36,099 bases of DNA from Chloroflexota bacterium (GTDB taxonomy: Bacteria; Chloroflexota; Dehalococcoidia; Lucifugimonadales; UBA3495): positions 1-36,099 of the forward strand of contig JAPOQH010000017.1 of assembly GCA_026710825.1 (NCBI GenBank), read 5' to 3'. The stretch's first letter is position 1. The number at the start of each line of letters is the position of its first letter. The translations under genes and the position numbers were made by a program. Of the stretch, positions 29,554-36,099 are shown one piece after another. Below the pieces are notes generated by a model, which was given only the letters and a program-made list of their open reading frames with translations, had not been told where the DNA came from and made no database searches.

Positions 29554-30365
29554 CAGTACGCCATGCTCCGTCGGACGCGGCTGCTCCACCAGTCGACCGC
29601 CACCACCAGGACCACCAGGAAAATCAGCAGGGTCCACACCTGTCGAAACAGCAGGTCGGCCAGCGAAAGCTCAATCTGGAAACCGATGCCGTCGATGCCC
29701 ACAAAACTCATGATGGCGGCGGCCCTGATGCCACATTCCAGCCGGTAGAAGGTGTAGCTCAGCAGGTCGGGCAGCGCCATCGGGATGTAACCGTACAGGA
29801 GTACCCGCAACGGCGAAGCTCCGGTAGTTCTCAGCGCGGCGATGGGCTCCGGCGGCGCGACCTGCAACTGTTCGGCGTAGATGCGGCCCAGGATGCCAGC
29901 GTAGGGAATGGCCATGGCCAGTATGGCCGCCATGGGTGATAGACCAACCGCCGCCACGAACAGCAGGGCCCAGACTAGCTCGTGGACTGAGCGCATGGCC
30001 GCCAGCAGGAATCGCACGGCCACCATCAGGGTCCAGCGGCGTGGGTTGTGTCCGTCCGATGACACCGCCAACACGCCGGATGCCAGGATGCCCAGGGGCA
30101 GACCCAATGCCACCGCCAGGGACATTCCCGCGACGGCGTAGGCCAGCGTGTGCCAGCTTGCCACTACGCAGATGCTCAGGAATTCCGGCGTCAGGTCCGG
30201 CGGAAACAGGGCCAGCAGCACCTTCAACGCCGCCGCGCCGCCTCCGGTATGCGCGATGGGCTGCTGCCAATCGACGCGGGACAGGCTCCAGGCCAGCGCG
30301 CAGACGATGCCAAGTGTCAGCAGACGCGGGCCGGTGAGCCAGGATTGCAACCGCCGAAAAGACAT
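29553..30365 (-). CDS. phnE: Phosphonate-type ABC transporter permease (first permease)
   Basis: A 270-residue inner-membrane permease of the PhnE type. It has an N-terminal helix, Leu-Ala-Tyr-Ala-Val-Ala-Gly-Met-Ser-Leu-Ala-Val-Ala-Leu-Gly-Leu-Pro-Leu-Gly, and Arg-Ser-Val-His-Glu-Leu-Val-Trp-Ala-Leu-Leu-Phe. The EAA loop is Ala-Leu-Arg-Thr-Thr-Gly-Ala-Ser-Pro-Leu-Arg-Val-Leu-Leu-Tyr-Gly-Tyr-Ile-Pro. It lies 17 nt after phnC and its stop overlaps the next permease start. Confidence 0.88.
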   Translation of the reverse strand: MSFRRLQSWLTGPRLLTLGIVCALAWSLSRVDWQQPIAHTGGGAAALKVLLALFPPDLTPEFLSICVVASWHTLAYAVAGMSLAVALGLPLGILASGVLAVSSDGHNPRRWTLMVAVRFLLAAMRSVHELVWALLFVAAVGLSPMAAILAMAIPYAGILGRIYAEQLQVAPPEPIAALRTTGASPLRVLLYGYIPMALPDLLSYTFYRLECGIRAAAIMSFVGIDGIGFQIELSLADLLFRQVWTLLIFLVVLVVAVDWWSSRVRRSMAY

Positions 30366-30382
30366 GGAAGAGCGGTGGTCGC

Positions 30383-31255
30383 TTACCCGTCCCGCGCCGC
30401 CAACCCAGCCAGCGGCTCGACGTCACCGTAGCCGTCCCCAAGGTCGTACAACTCATCCAGCACGGCGTCATCGAGTTCGCCGGCCGGCAAGTCGAAATGC
30501 ACTCTGCTGTCCCTCAGGCCGACCACCCGCGTAAAGTGCCGGCGGATGAGGGACGCCGTATGCAGGCTGGCGATCAACGCGCGTTCGCTGCTGCGGCCGT
30601 CCCCGTTCGCGTGCCCCAGGTCAGAGTGCACCAGGCCGACCAACAGCGCCATCCCCTCCTCGGCGCGGGCCGGGTCCAGGGACGCCACGGGTTCGTCGGC
30701 CAGGACTACCAGCGGCGACTGCATCATCATGCGGGCAATGGCCACGCGCTGCTGCTCGCCGCCGGACAATCGTCCCGGCCGTTCGTTGATCTTGTCGGCA
30801 ATGCCGACCCGCGCCAACGCCTGCTGAGCGGCGCGGCGTTCCATGGGCCAGACCAGCGAGAGTATTGAGCGGGCGAGACTCCAGTGACCCAGGCGGCCGG
30901 CTAGCACGTTGTGCATCACCGGCAGGTGCGGCACGAGGTCGAAACGCTGGCTCACGATTCCCACCAGCGACGCCAATTCCCGGCCCGGCTTCAGGTTGGC
31001 GGGGGATTTGCCGTTGATGCTGACGGAGTTCGGCCCTTCGTCCGGCACCAGCGCGCCGGCCAGCAAACGCAGCAGGGTGGTTTTGCCGCTGCCCGAGGGG
31101 CCAACCAGGGCCACCCGTTCGCCGGCGTGGATGGCAAGGTTCAGCGGCGACAGGCCGCGATTATTTCCATAGACCTTTGCCGCGCTCTTTATAGTGATGA
31201 GCGGTTCGGGCGTAGCAACCTGCTCGCCAGTCCGCACTGGGCGGACTGCGCTCAT
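30383..31255 (-). CDS. phnC: Phosphonate-type ABC transporter ATP-binding protein
   Basis: A 290-residue ABC ATPase. Walker A is Gly-Pro-Ser-Gly-Ser-Gly-Lys-Thr (residues 52-59), the Q-loop lies in Gly-Ile-Val-Ser-Gln-Arg-Phe, the signature is Leu-Ser-Gly-Gly-Glu-Gln-Gln-Arg, Walker B is Leu-Val-Val-Leu-Ala-Asp-Glu-Pro, and the switch His is in Ile-Ala-Ser-Leu-His. Spacing Asn-Val-Leu-Ala-Gly-Arg-Leu-Gly before the signature is PhnC-like. The C-terminal ~40 residues are an acidic extension. Its ATG overlaps the phnD stop (ATGA), so expression is coupled to the binding protein. Confidence 0.92.
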   Translation of the reverse strand: MSAVRPVRTGEQVATPEPLITIKSAAKVYGNNRGLSPLNLAIHAGERVALVGPSGSGKTTLLRLLAGALVPDEGPNSVSINGKSPANLKPGRELASLVGIVSQRFDLVPHLPVMHNVLAGRLGHWSLARSILSLVWPMERRAAQQALARVGIADKINERPGRLSGGEQQRVAIARMMMQSPLVVLADEPVASLDPARAEEGMALLVGLVHSDLGHANGDGRSSERALIASLHTASLIRRHFTRVVGLRDSRVHFDLPAGELDDAVLDELYDLGDGYGDVEPLAGLAARDG

Positions 31256-32160
31256 CGTATTATGCCCAATTCCCTGGCCACGCTCTCAATCGCCTGGTAG
31301 TTGTCGTTGTTCGTTGCAATGAACTGTTCCGTGCTGAACAATTCCAGGACCTCGCCATGGTCCTGCGGGTTCAGCGCCAGCAGCGCCGTCTGCACCTTGT
31401 CGGTGAAACCATCGCCGTACACTTCGTCCAAATCCGCCCGCGCCGTCCAGTTATAGTTGAAATAGTTCGGCGTAGTGTCCAACTCGCGCACCTTGGTTGG
31501 GTCGGCCTTGCCCTCCGTCACCGCTCGCTCCCACACGTCCTCGGCCAGCGCGCCCACGTCGTAGGAACCGGCCGCCACCAGCTGCCAGGTTTTGTCGTGA
31601 GAACCGGAAAATCCCGGTGGCGTGCGGAAATCGTTGGCGACGTCAATGCCGGCATCTCCCAGGAAATACCGCGGCATCAGGTGGCCGGAGGTGGAGCTCT
31701 CACTGCCGAAGGTGATGGTCAGGTCGCCAGTCTGTCCGACCAGATCATCCAGATTGTTCAGGTCGGCGAATTCGTCGCCTCCACGCACGACGTACTTGGA
31801 GTGAAACTCGGCATCGTGGGCCCGCTGTACGATAGCCCGGGCTCCCGGGTTCTGCATCCGGGCCTGCACCCCGGTCAGGGCGCCGAAGAAGGCCAACTGC
31901 ACATCGTTCTGGCTGAATGCCGTCACCACCGCGGAGTAGGACACGCTGGGCACGTATTCCACCGGCACGTCCAATTCCTTTGACAGGTAGTCGGCAAAGA
32001 TTTCATAGCGTCGCGCCAGGCGCTGGGCATCCTGGTCGGGTATGCCGCCGACCCGCAGGGTGGGGGTCTCCTGCTGGGCGCAAGCGGCCGCCAGCAGTCC
32101 GGCGAAAACCGTTACCATGGAGATGAGGAAGAATCGGGCCAATCTGGATCGCAAGAGCAT
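31252..32160 (-). CDS. phnD: Phosphonate/phosphite-type ABC transporter substrate-binding lipoprotein
   Basis: A 302-residue PhnD-like binding protein. The start Met-Leu-Leu-Arg-Ser-Arg leads into a lipoprotein signal ending Leu-Ala-Ala-Ala-Cys27. Mature features are Leu-Arg-Val-Gly-Gly-Ile-Pro-Asp-Gln-Asp, Tyr-Glu-Ile-Phe-Ala-Asp-Tyr-Leu-Ser-Lys, Asp-Val-Gln-Leu-Ala-Phe-Phe-Gly-Ala, and the anion site Ser-Glu-Ser-Ser-Thr-Ser-Gly-His-Leu-Met-Pro, close to the PhnD/PtxB consensus. The ATG at 32160 is preferred over the upstream 32235 start because AAAGGTG precedes it and the signal peptide follows. It captures phosphonate, phosphite or a similar anion for phnCEE. Confidence 0.92.
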   Translation of the reverse strand: MLLRSRLARFFLISMVTVFAGLLAAACAQQETPTLRVGGIPDQDAQRLARRYEIFADYLSKELDVPVEYVPSVSYSAVVTAFSQNDVQLAFFGALTGVQARMQNPGARAIVQRAHDAEFHSKYVVRGGDEFADLNNLDDLVGQTGDLTITFGSESSTSGHLMPRYFLGDAGIDVANDFRTPPGFSGSHDKTWQLVAAGSYDVGALAEDVWERAVTEGKADPTKVRELDTTPNYFNYNWTARADLDEVYGDGFTDKVQTALLALNPQDHGEVLELFSTEQFIATNNDNYQAIESVARELGIIR

Positions 32161-32171
32161 AGACACCTTTC

Positions 32172-32188
32172 TCCGTATCGCGTACGGA
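32172..32188. promoter_or_regulatory. Small inverted repeat in the phnD leader
   Basis: TCCGTA-TCGCG-TACGGA (6-bp arms) lies between the predicted -10 box and the phnD ribosome site. It could be an operator or a leader hairpin; evidence is only the symmetry and position. Confidence 0.35.
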
Positions 32189-32203
32189 AAATAAACTGGC
32201 GGG

Positions 32204-32232
32204 ATAGTATCAACGCACCCCCCCTCGGTCAA
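32204..32232 (-). promoter_or_regulatory. Predicted sigma-70 promoter of the phnDCEE operon
   Basis: On the minus strand TTGACC (32227-32232) and TACTAT (32204-32209) are separated by 17 bp, containing a run of seven G. It lies 44 bp upstream of the phnD start. Confidence 0.65.
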
Positions 32233-32307
32233 CACTGCCCCGGCGCGAACGCGGTCTACGGGTGCGGGCCGGCTCAGCAGGGCTGCTTCGAGGCTGAATC
32301 AACAGCA

Positions 32308-32316
32308 TGCTATAAT
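32308..32316 (+). promoter_or_regulatory. Predicted extended -10 promoter of tRNA-Ser
   Basis: TGC-TATAAT, a perfect extended -10, lies 37 bp before tRNA-Ser. The -35 is weak (TTCGAG at 32287-32292). Confidence 0.6.
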
Positions 32317-32353
32317 TGCCGTCGCGCCGGGGCGACCCATCGGCGGGCCGTGC

Positions 32354-32443
32354 GGAGAGGTGCCAGAGTGGACGAATGGGCGCGACTGGAAATCGCGTAG
32401 GGGTTTACGCCTCTCGCGGGTTCGAATCCCGCCCTCTCCGCCA
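32354..32443 (+). tRNA. tRNA-Ser (anticodon GGA), CCA encoded
   Basis: The 90-nt gene has a 7-bp acceptor stem (GGAGAGG/CCTCTCC), discriminator G and encoded CCA. The anticodon stem CGCGA/TCGCG holds loop CTGGAAA, giving GGA, which reads UCC/UCU. A long class II variable arm (GTAGGGGTTTACGCCTC region) and T-arm GGTTCGAATCC are present. This is an ordinary serine tRNA, not a selenocysteine tRNA. Confidence 0.95.
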
Positions 32444-32470
32444 TTTGTACATCGTAAATCGCCAGTAACC

Positions 32471-32513
32471 AAGGCCGTTCCCTACTCAAATCAAGTAGGG
32501 AACGGCCTTTTTT
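32471..32513 (+). terminator. Rho-independent terminator after tRNA-Ser
   Basis: AAGGCCGTTCCCTAC (32471-32485) pairs perfectly over 15 bp with 32495-32509 around a 9-nt loop, followed by a T-run (32508-32513). It is the clearest intrinsic terminator in the window. Confidence 0.9.
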
Positions 32514-33037
32514 GTGTCCTGCAACGTTCGGTGAAACCAGATCAACCCACGAAATATAGTGGTACACGGAATGGAACACGGAGTGACCTGACCCCCAAGA
32601 ATCGGCCCTGGACCGATGTTAGGACCGTGGATCAAGGGAAGCGGCGGATCCTGCGCCAGGGCTGGCTTGCCTCACATGGAAAATGGCCCAATCATTGGGG
32701 GCGGGTCAGCCTGGTGTGGGGACGTCCTCCCCGACGATGTGACAGCCCTCATGCGGAAGGTAACGGGAACGCTGGGACCGAGGAAGCGACGAAGAACTGC
32801 GTCTCCCGTGTCCTGATGACCAACATAGGCGTTTTGACTCGTCCGCCGGGGATCCTGAACCGAAGCCGAGGTGAAACGCGCAGAAGCGTACGCCAACGTC
32901 CCAACGGTCGTGCTCTCCCAGCCATTGTACGGGCGGGGACCCCATGTTAATATCAGCCCACGCCGGGATCGGGATTGGTGGATGTGACGCCCGTACTGGC
33001 GGGATCAGAGTCCCAATACAACGCTAGGAGGCAGGGT
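32514..33037. other. Gene-free region after tRNA-Ser
   Basis: About 520 bp with no supported gene. It holds an 11-bp direct repeat (TGGTACACGGA at 32560-32570, TGGAACACGGA at 32572-32582). No integrase or tRNA-end duplication is seen, so an attachment site is not supported. Confidence 0.5.
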
Positions 33038-33565
33038 ATGGTCACCAATTTGGGCCACGTCGGTCTGGTCTGCGACGACTTCTTCAAGATGAGGGACTTC
33101 TATACCCGCGTCATCGGACTGACGGTAACCGATGAGGACCCGGACCGGGGAAGCTGCTTCCTGAGCGCCGACCCAGACAACGAACACCACGAGTTGGCCT
33201 TGGGAGAGGCGAGGGGCGATGACCACCCGATGGGACCCCGGCCCAAGACCACCGGCGTCGGACAAGTTTCTTTTATCGTCGAAAGCATGGACGCTCTGAA
33301 AGACCTGTACCAGCGGCTGCTGGCGGAAAACGTCCGTATCGACCAGACGGTAACCCATGGAATCTCCTGCAGCGTTTACTTCTTCGACCCGGAGGACAAT
33401 TGGGTCGAGTTGTATTACAAGACTGGCTACGTGGTAAGACAGGGGTTCAGCCGTCCTATAGACCTGAGCAACCAGTCCAACGAGGAGATTCTGGCCTTCT
33501 CCAAGTCTTTTGAGGCCACCGAGGGGCCGTTCCAGGGCGCCAAACTACCGGTGTCCCGGTCCTGA
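33038..33565 (+). CDS. VOC-superfamily protein (glyoxalase/extradiol dioxygenase-like)
   Basis: A 175-residue protein with two beta-alpha-beta-beta-beta VOC modules. The metal-ligand pattern is visible: His7 in Leu-Gly-His-Val-Gly-Leu-Val, a central Glu in Glu-His-His-Glu-Leu-Ala, His/Ser in the second module (Gly-Val-Gly-Gln-Val-Ser-Phe), and a terminal Glu in Asn-Trp-Val-Glu-Leu-Tyr-Tyr. The ATG at 33038 follows AGGAGG by 6 nt and is preferred to 32975. It is the first of three same-strand genes with a hydrolase and a cupin, which fits breakdown of an aromatic or ring-cleavage compound, though the substrate is not known. Confidence 0.85.
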   Translation: MVTNLGHVGLVCDDFFKMRDFYTRVIGLTVTDEDPDRGSCFLSADPDNEHHELALGEARGDDHPMGPRPKTTGVGQVSFIVESMDALKDLYQRLLAENVRIDQTVTHGISCSVYFFDPEDNWVELYYKTGYVVRQGFSRPIDLSNQSNEEILAFSKSFEATEGPFQGAKLPVSRS

Positions 33566-33622
33566 CCCCACCTGTGCCGCGGTATTCAAACAGAGCGGCG
33601 TTCAACCGGAAAGGAGTGAGCA

Positions 33623-34510
33623 GTGCCTTACGCCCACATAGACGGAGTCAACCTGTATTACGAGGAGTATGGCGCCGGCCCCACGGTCATGCTGACGCCG
33701 GGTGGAAGGGTGGACCACAACGGCCTGCGTCCCATGGCCGCCCTGCTGTCGACCCATTGCCGCGTCATCATCCACGACCGCCGCAACTGCGGCAAGTCCG
33801 ATGTAGTGATCGGTGGCGAGCTTTCCGAGCAGCACCTTTGGGCTGAGGAAATGGCGGCGCTGCTGAAATACCTGGACGCTGCCCCGGCTTACCTGGCCGG
33901 AGGGTCCGCCGGTTCCCGCACCTCCCTGACGGTGGCGGTTCGGCACCCGGAGGTGGTCAAGGCTGCATTTATCTGGGAAGTCTCCGGCGGGCCGAGGAGC
34001 GCCGAACTGATGTCTCCCGGATACTACGGACAGTACATCGAGGCCGCCGAGCGAGGCGGAATGGCCGCCGTGGCCGCTACCGAGTTTTTCGAGCAGCGCA
34101 TCCGGGACAACGCTGACAACCGGGAACGGATCCTGTCCATGGACCCCGACGAGTTCTGTTCCGTCATGCGTCGCTGGAGGGACCAGTTCTCCCGACCCAA
34201 CCCGGTGGGAGACCTGACCGAGGAGCAGCTGAAGTCCATCACCTGCCCGGTGCTGGCCTTCGAGGGCAACACGCCGGACGACGTTCACCACAAGTCTGCC
34301 GCCGAGAACGTGAAGCGCCTGGTACCCAACGCCGACCTGCTCCCGTCGCCGTGGACCCACGATGAATGGGCCGTCATCGGTCAGCACGACAACACCTTCC
34401 CGGGCATCGCCGCCACCAACCGCTACCACATGAAGTCCACTTTCTACGCCGCACAACTGCTGGAGTTCATCGCCAAAGTCGAGGCCCAGCAGCCTGCAGC
34501 CGTGGCCTGA
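33623..34510 (+). CDS. Alpha/beta hydrolase
   Basis: A 295-residue alpha/beta-hydrolase-fold protein. It has the oxyanion-side Leu-Thr-Pro-Gly-Gly-Arg (usually His-Gly), Val-Ile-Ile-His-Asp-Arg-Arg-Asn-Cys-Gly-Lys-Ser, the nucleophile elbow Gly-Gly-Ser95-Ala-Gly-Ser, and Cys-Pro-Val-Leu-Ala-Phe-Glu-Gly-Asn before the acid. A late His pair (Thr-His-Asp-Glu-Trp, Gly-Gln-His-Asp) may supply the catalytic base. It starts with GTG at 33623, 6 nt after AAGGAG. It lies 57 bp after the VOC gene and 52 bp before the cupin, a probable operon. Confidence 0.85.
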   Translation: MPYAHIDGVNLYYEEYGAGPTVMLTPGGRVDHNGLRPMAALLSTHCRVIIHDRRNCGKSDVVIGGELSEQHLWAEEMAALLKYLDAAPAYLAGGSAGSRTSLTVAVRHPEVVKAAFIWEVSGGPRSAELMSPGYYGQYIEAAERGGMAAVAATEFFEQRIRDNADNRERILSMDPDEFCSVMRRWRDQFSRPNPVGDLTEEQLKSITCPVLAFEGNTPDDVHHKSAAENVKRLVPNADLLPSPWTHDEWAVIGQHDNTFPGIAATNRYHMKSTFYAAQLLEFIAKVEAQQPAAVA

Positions 34511-34562
34511 CCGCATACCGTACAGACTAACCGTATCCCCACAGACCAAACCGAGGAACACG

Positions 34563-34904
34563 ATGGGAACCTTCAGACTTTACTCTGGCGATGACGGCCA
34601 GTCCCACATTGAGACCATTGACCTGGACCAGACGCCTGATTGGAAGAGCGCCCAGGCTACCACCACCATCAGCTTCAGCGAATCCCCGGCCGGCCGCTTC
34701 TCTGACTGGCACCCGGCCCCGCGCCGCCAGTTTGTCATCATCCTGTCCGGCCAATTGGAGATCGGCCTGGGCGACGGCTCCAAGCACGTCTTCGGCCCCG
34801 GCGACGCCCGCCTGGTGGAGGACACCACCGGCCAGGGCCACACAACCGCGACACACGGCGACCAGCCCTGCGTCACCTGCACCATCCCCCTGTCCAACCA
34901 GTAA
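34563..34904 (+). CDS. Cupin-domain protein
   Basis: A 113-residue single cupin. Motif 1 is approximated by Asp-Trp-His-Pro-Ala-Pro-Arg-Arg-Gln-Phe-Val-Ile-Ile-Leu-Ser-Gly and motif 2 by Phe-Gly-Pro-Gly-Asp-Ala-Arg-Leu-Val-Glu-Asp-Thr-Thr-Gly-Gln-Gly-His. The metal-binding residues are partly replaced compared with the canonical His-x-His pattern, so metal binding is uncertain. GAGGAA precedes the ATG. It follows the hydrolase and VOC genes on the same strand. Confidence 0.8.
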   Translation: MGTFRLYSGDDGQSHIETIDLDQTPDWKSAQATTTISFSESPAGRFSDWHPAPRRQFVIILSGQLEIGLGDGSKHVFGPGDARLVEDTTGQGHTTATHGDQPCVTCTIPLSNQ

Positions 34905-34923
34905 ACCAACTCTGACCGAGCGG

Positions 34924-34945
34924 CAGGCCTCAAGTGGGAGGCCTG
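34924..34945. terminator. Hairpin between the cupin and HpaB-like genes
   Basis: CAGGCCTC (34924-34931) pairs with GAGGCCTG (34938-34945) around a 6-nt loop, 20 bp after the cupin stop and between convergent genes. No T-run follows. Confidence 0.5.
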
Positions 34946-35059
34946 TCCGCGTGGCATTGGTCACCGCCGCCGGACTTCATTGATCCGGTTGCCGGGATGG
35001 GGTGAACGCCGGCCTACGGAGCCGCTTTTCGCAACGGTTCAAAGCGAGTCTGCAGCGAC

Positions 35060-36099
35060 TCACCCGCTCCGGTTCAGGAACTCGTGCACCCGGGCCATGG
35101 ATGGCTCCTTGTCGTAGTTGCTGTACAGCATCATCGCATTGCGCACCGGGTCGCCTCCGAAGAAACGCTCGTACAGAACCTGGCGCCCTCCGAATGCGCT
35201 GCACGCCACGTCCCACGCCAGATGGAACAGCTTCGCCCGGTCGCGTGCGCTGGCGGAGTCCGTGGACATGTACCGCTCGATCTCTGCCGCGATGGGCGTG
35301 TCAAAGTCCGCTTCGGCCGGCAGCGCCATCAGGCTGCTGGAACCCATCTGCTGCACGATTTCGGCCAGCCTGGGGTAAATGGTCGTTGGAAACAGCCCGC
35401 GGCTCGCATTGAACGGCGCCATGGCCGGGCACATAACTCCCCACTGGTCGATTTCGGCGTCGGCCTCTGCAGCCCGCAGCAAGGCCCGCATGGTTTCCAG
35501 GTAAACAATCACCTCGCCCATGCGCTCCTGCACATGCGGTATCTCGGTTGACCCCAAAGTCTCCGCCATCAGTGACAGCAGGCCCAGGACGAACTCGGTC
35601 TTTACCACCCTGCGAGTGGTGACCTGGTGCCCGGTGTGGGCAAGTGCGTGGGTGCTGGCCGAATAGTTGTTGCACAGTTCCGGGTCGCCCAAAAGGAAAA
35701 CCCGTTCCCACGGCACCAGGACATCGTCGAAGAACACCACCGCGTCCATCTCTTCGAACCGGGACCCCAGAGGATGGTCGAAGTGGGAACGGTCATGGTC
35801 GAAGCTCTCTCGGCACAGGAACTTGAGGCCAGGGGTGTCGCAGGGAATCGAAAAGGAAAACGCCTGGCGCCAGGCGTCGTCTCCAATCAGGTGAGTCCGG
35901 GTCGGGTACACCGCGATTTCATCGGATATTGGGCCCAGGGTGGCGAGAATCCGGCTGCCCCGGACCACGATGCCCGCGTCGGTCTCTTTGGTCACAGTCA
36001 ACGCGACCTGCTCGGTCAGGTTGTCCACCGTAGAAGGAGATCGGCTCCGCTGCAGGTTGACCAGCGTGTGGGTGAGAGTAACGTCGTTCTCACGGATGA
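35060..36099 (-). CDS. 4-hydroxyphenylacetate 3-hydroxylase (HpaB)-family flavoprotein, 5' end outside window
   Basis: The frame is open from the right edge to the stop at 35060, giving the C-terminal ~345 residues of an HpaB-type FADH2-dependent monooxygenase or vinylacetyl/4-hydroxybutyryl-CoA dehydratase-like relative. Visible text includes Leu-Thr-His-Thr-Leu-Val-Asn, Gly-Ile-Val-Val-Arg-Gly-Ser-Arg-Ile-Leu-Ala-Thr, and Pro-Leu-Gly-Ser-Arg-Phe-Glu-Glu-Met-Asp-Ala-Val-Val-Phe-Phe-Asp-Asp-Val-Leu-Val. Pro-Trp-Glu-Arg-Val-Phe and the C-terminal Arg-Phe-Phe-Gly-Gly-Asp-Pro-Val-Arg follow. These match the hydroxylase branch; substrate unknown. The family is ~480-520 residues, so ~150 N-terminal residues lie beyond the edge. 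The GTG at 36028 is internal, not the start. Confidence 0.88.
   Translation of the reverse strand, partial: IRENDVTLTHTLVNLQRSRSPSTVDNLTEQVALTVTKETDAGIVVRGSRILATLGPISDEIAVYPTRTHLIGDDAWRQAFSFSIPCDTPGLKFLCRESFDHDRSHFDHPLGSRFEEMDAVVFFDDVLVPWERVFLLGDPELCNNYSASTHALAHTGHQVTTRRVVKTEFVLGLLSLMAETLGSTEIPHVQERMGEVIVYLETMRALLRAAEADAEIDQWGVMCPAMAPFNASRGLFPTTIYPRLAEIVQQMGSSSLMALPAEADFDTPIAAEIERYMSTDSASARDRAKLFHLAWDVACSAFGGRQVLYERFFGGDPVRNAMMLYSNYDKEPSMARVHEFLNRSG

Noticed and set aside
32354-32443. Selenocysteine tRNA that would support the UGA-recoding idea
   Set aside because: The anticodon is GGA, not UCA, and the acceptor stem is 7 bp; it is an ordinary serine tRNA.
32310-32579. Minus-strand open frame of ~89 codons containing Ala-Gly-Phe-Glu-Pro-Ala-Arg-Gly-Val-Asn-Pro-Tyr
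   Set aside because: It is the antisense of tRNA-Ser and its terminator; this text is a well-known spurious protein produced by translating serine tRNA genes.
32354-32582. Prophage attachment site at tRNA-Ser
   Set aside because: No duplication of the tRNA 3' end and no integrase were seen downstream; the nearby 11-bp repeat alone is not enough.

Overview
The window is G+C-rich bacterial DNA that reads like an environmental Chloroflexota genome, in the style of SAR202/Dehalococcoidia marine or sponge-associated lineages. That placement is an inference from gene content: a class III CoA-transferase, a luciferase-like flavin oxidoreductase, an HpaB-type hydroxylase, a cytoplasmic arylsulfotransferase-like propeller, VOC/hydrolase/cupin genes, a DUF3179 lipoprotein and a PhnDCEE importer. 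No rRNA or marker phylogeny is available here.

Layout. 1-1.3 kb: decayed minus-strand coding DNA (HEAT-repeat remnant, 5' end of an NMT1-like binding protein). 1.5-4.5 kb: arylsulfotransferase-like, GlcG/HbpS-like and CaiB-like genes. 4.7-6.0 kb: tRNA-Gly(CCC) and a secreted Calx-beta-like protein behind a strong promoter carrying a Fur-family-like palindrome. 6.3-7.9 kb: Na/phosphate symporter with a PhoU-like tail. 8.0-11.1 kb: an isolated phage cassette (zinc ribbon, large terminase, portal). 11.4-13.6 kb: accessory region with a membrane protein, a two-gene cassette, and the two ends of a broken DNA methyltransferase-HNH gene. 13.6-17.1 kb: NHL propeller, ATP-grasp, HAD and YdeI-like genes. 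17.4-20.8 kb: second accessory region with a TIR/deoxyribosyltransferase-like protein, a second methyltransferase-HNH relic, a small-terminase-like gene and small hypotheticals. 20.9-24.8 kb: flavin oxidoreductase, then the minus-strand run pduO-hisH-hypothetical-aspartic protease (frameshifted)-hisA. 25.1-27.9 kb: bL25-like, DUF3800 and DUF3179 genes. 27.9-28.5 kb: frameshifted NYN-domain gene. 28.7-32.2 kb: phnD-phnC-phnE-phnE. 32.35 kb: tRNA-Ser(GGA) and a terminator. 33.0-34.9 kb: VOC, alpha/beta hydrolase and cupin genes. 35.1 kb to the end: HpaB-like hydroxylase running off the right edge.

The most striking signal is the DUF3179 lipoprotein at 26325-27884. Its only interruption is an in-frame UGA exactly where the first Cys of the family's CxxC motif belongs (Tyr-UGA-Thr-Leu-Cys-Gly). 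A perfect 7-bp stem with a 5-nt apical loop begins 13 nt downstream, in the place expected for a bacterial SECIS element. This makes it a candidate selenoprotein with a UxxC motif.

The second theme is gene turnover in the accessory regions. Two independent relics of the same methyltransferase-HNH family each sit next to lower-G+C cassettes of uncharacterised, possibly defence-related genes. Palindromic repeats of the GTAGGGGCGA type are scattered between genes, and one lies inside the terminase reading frame.
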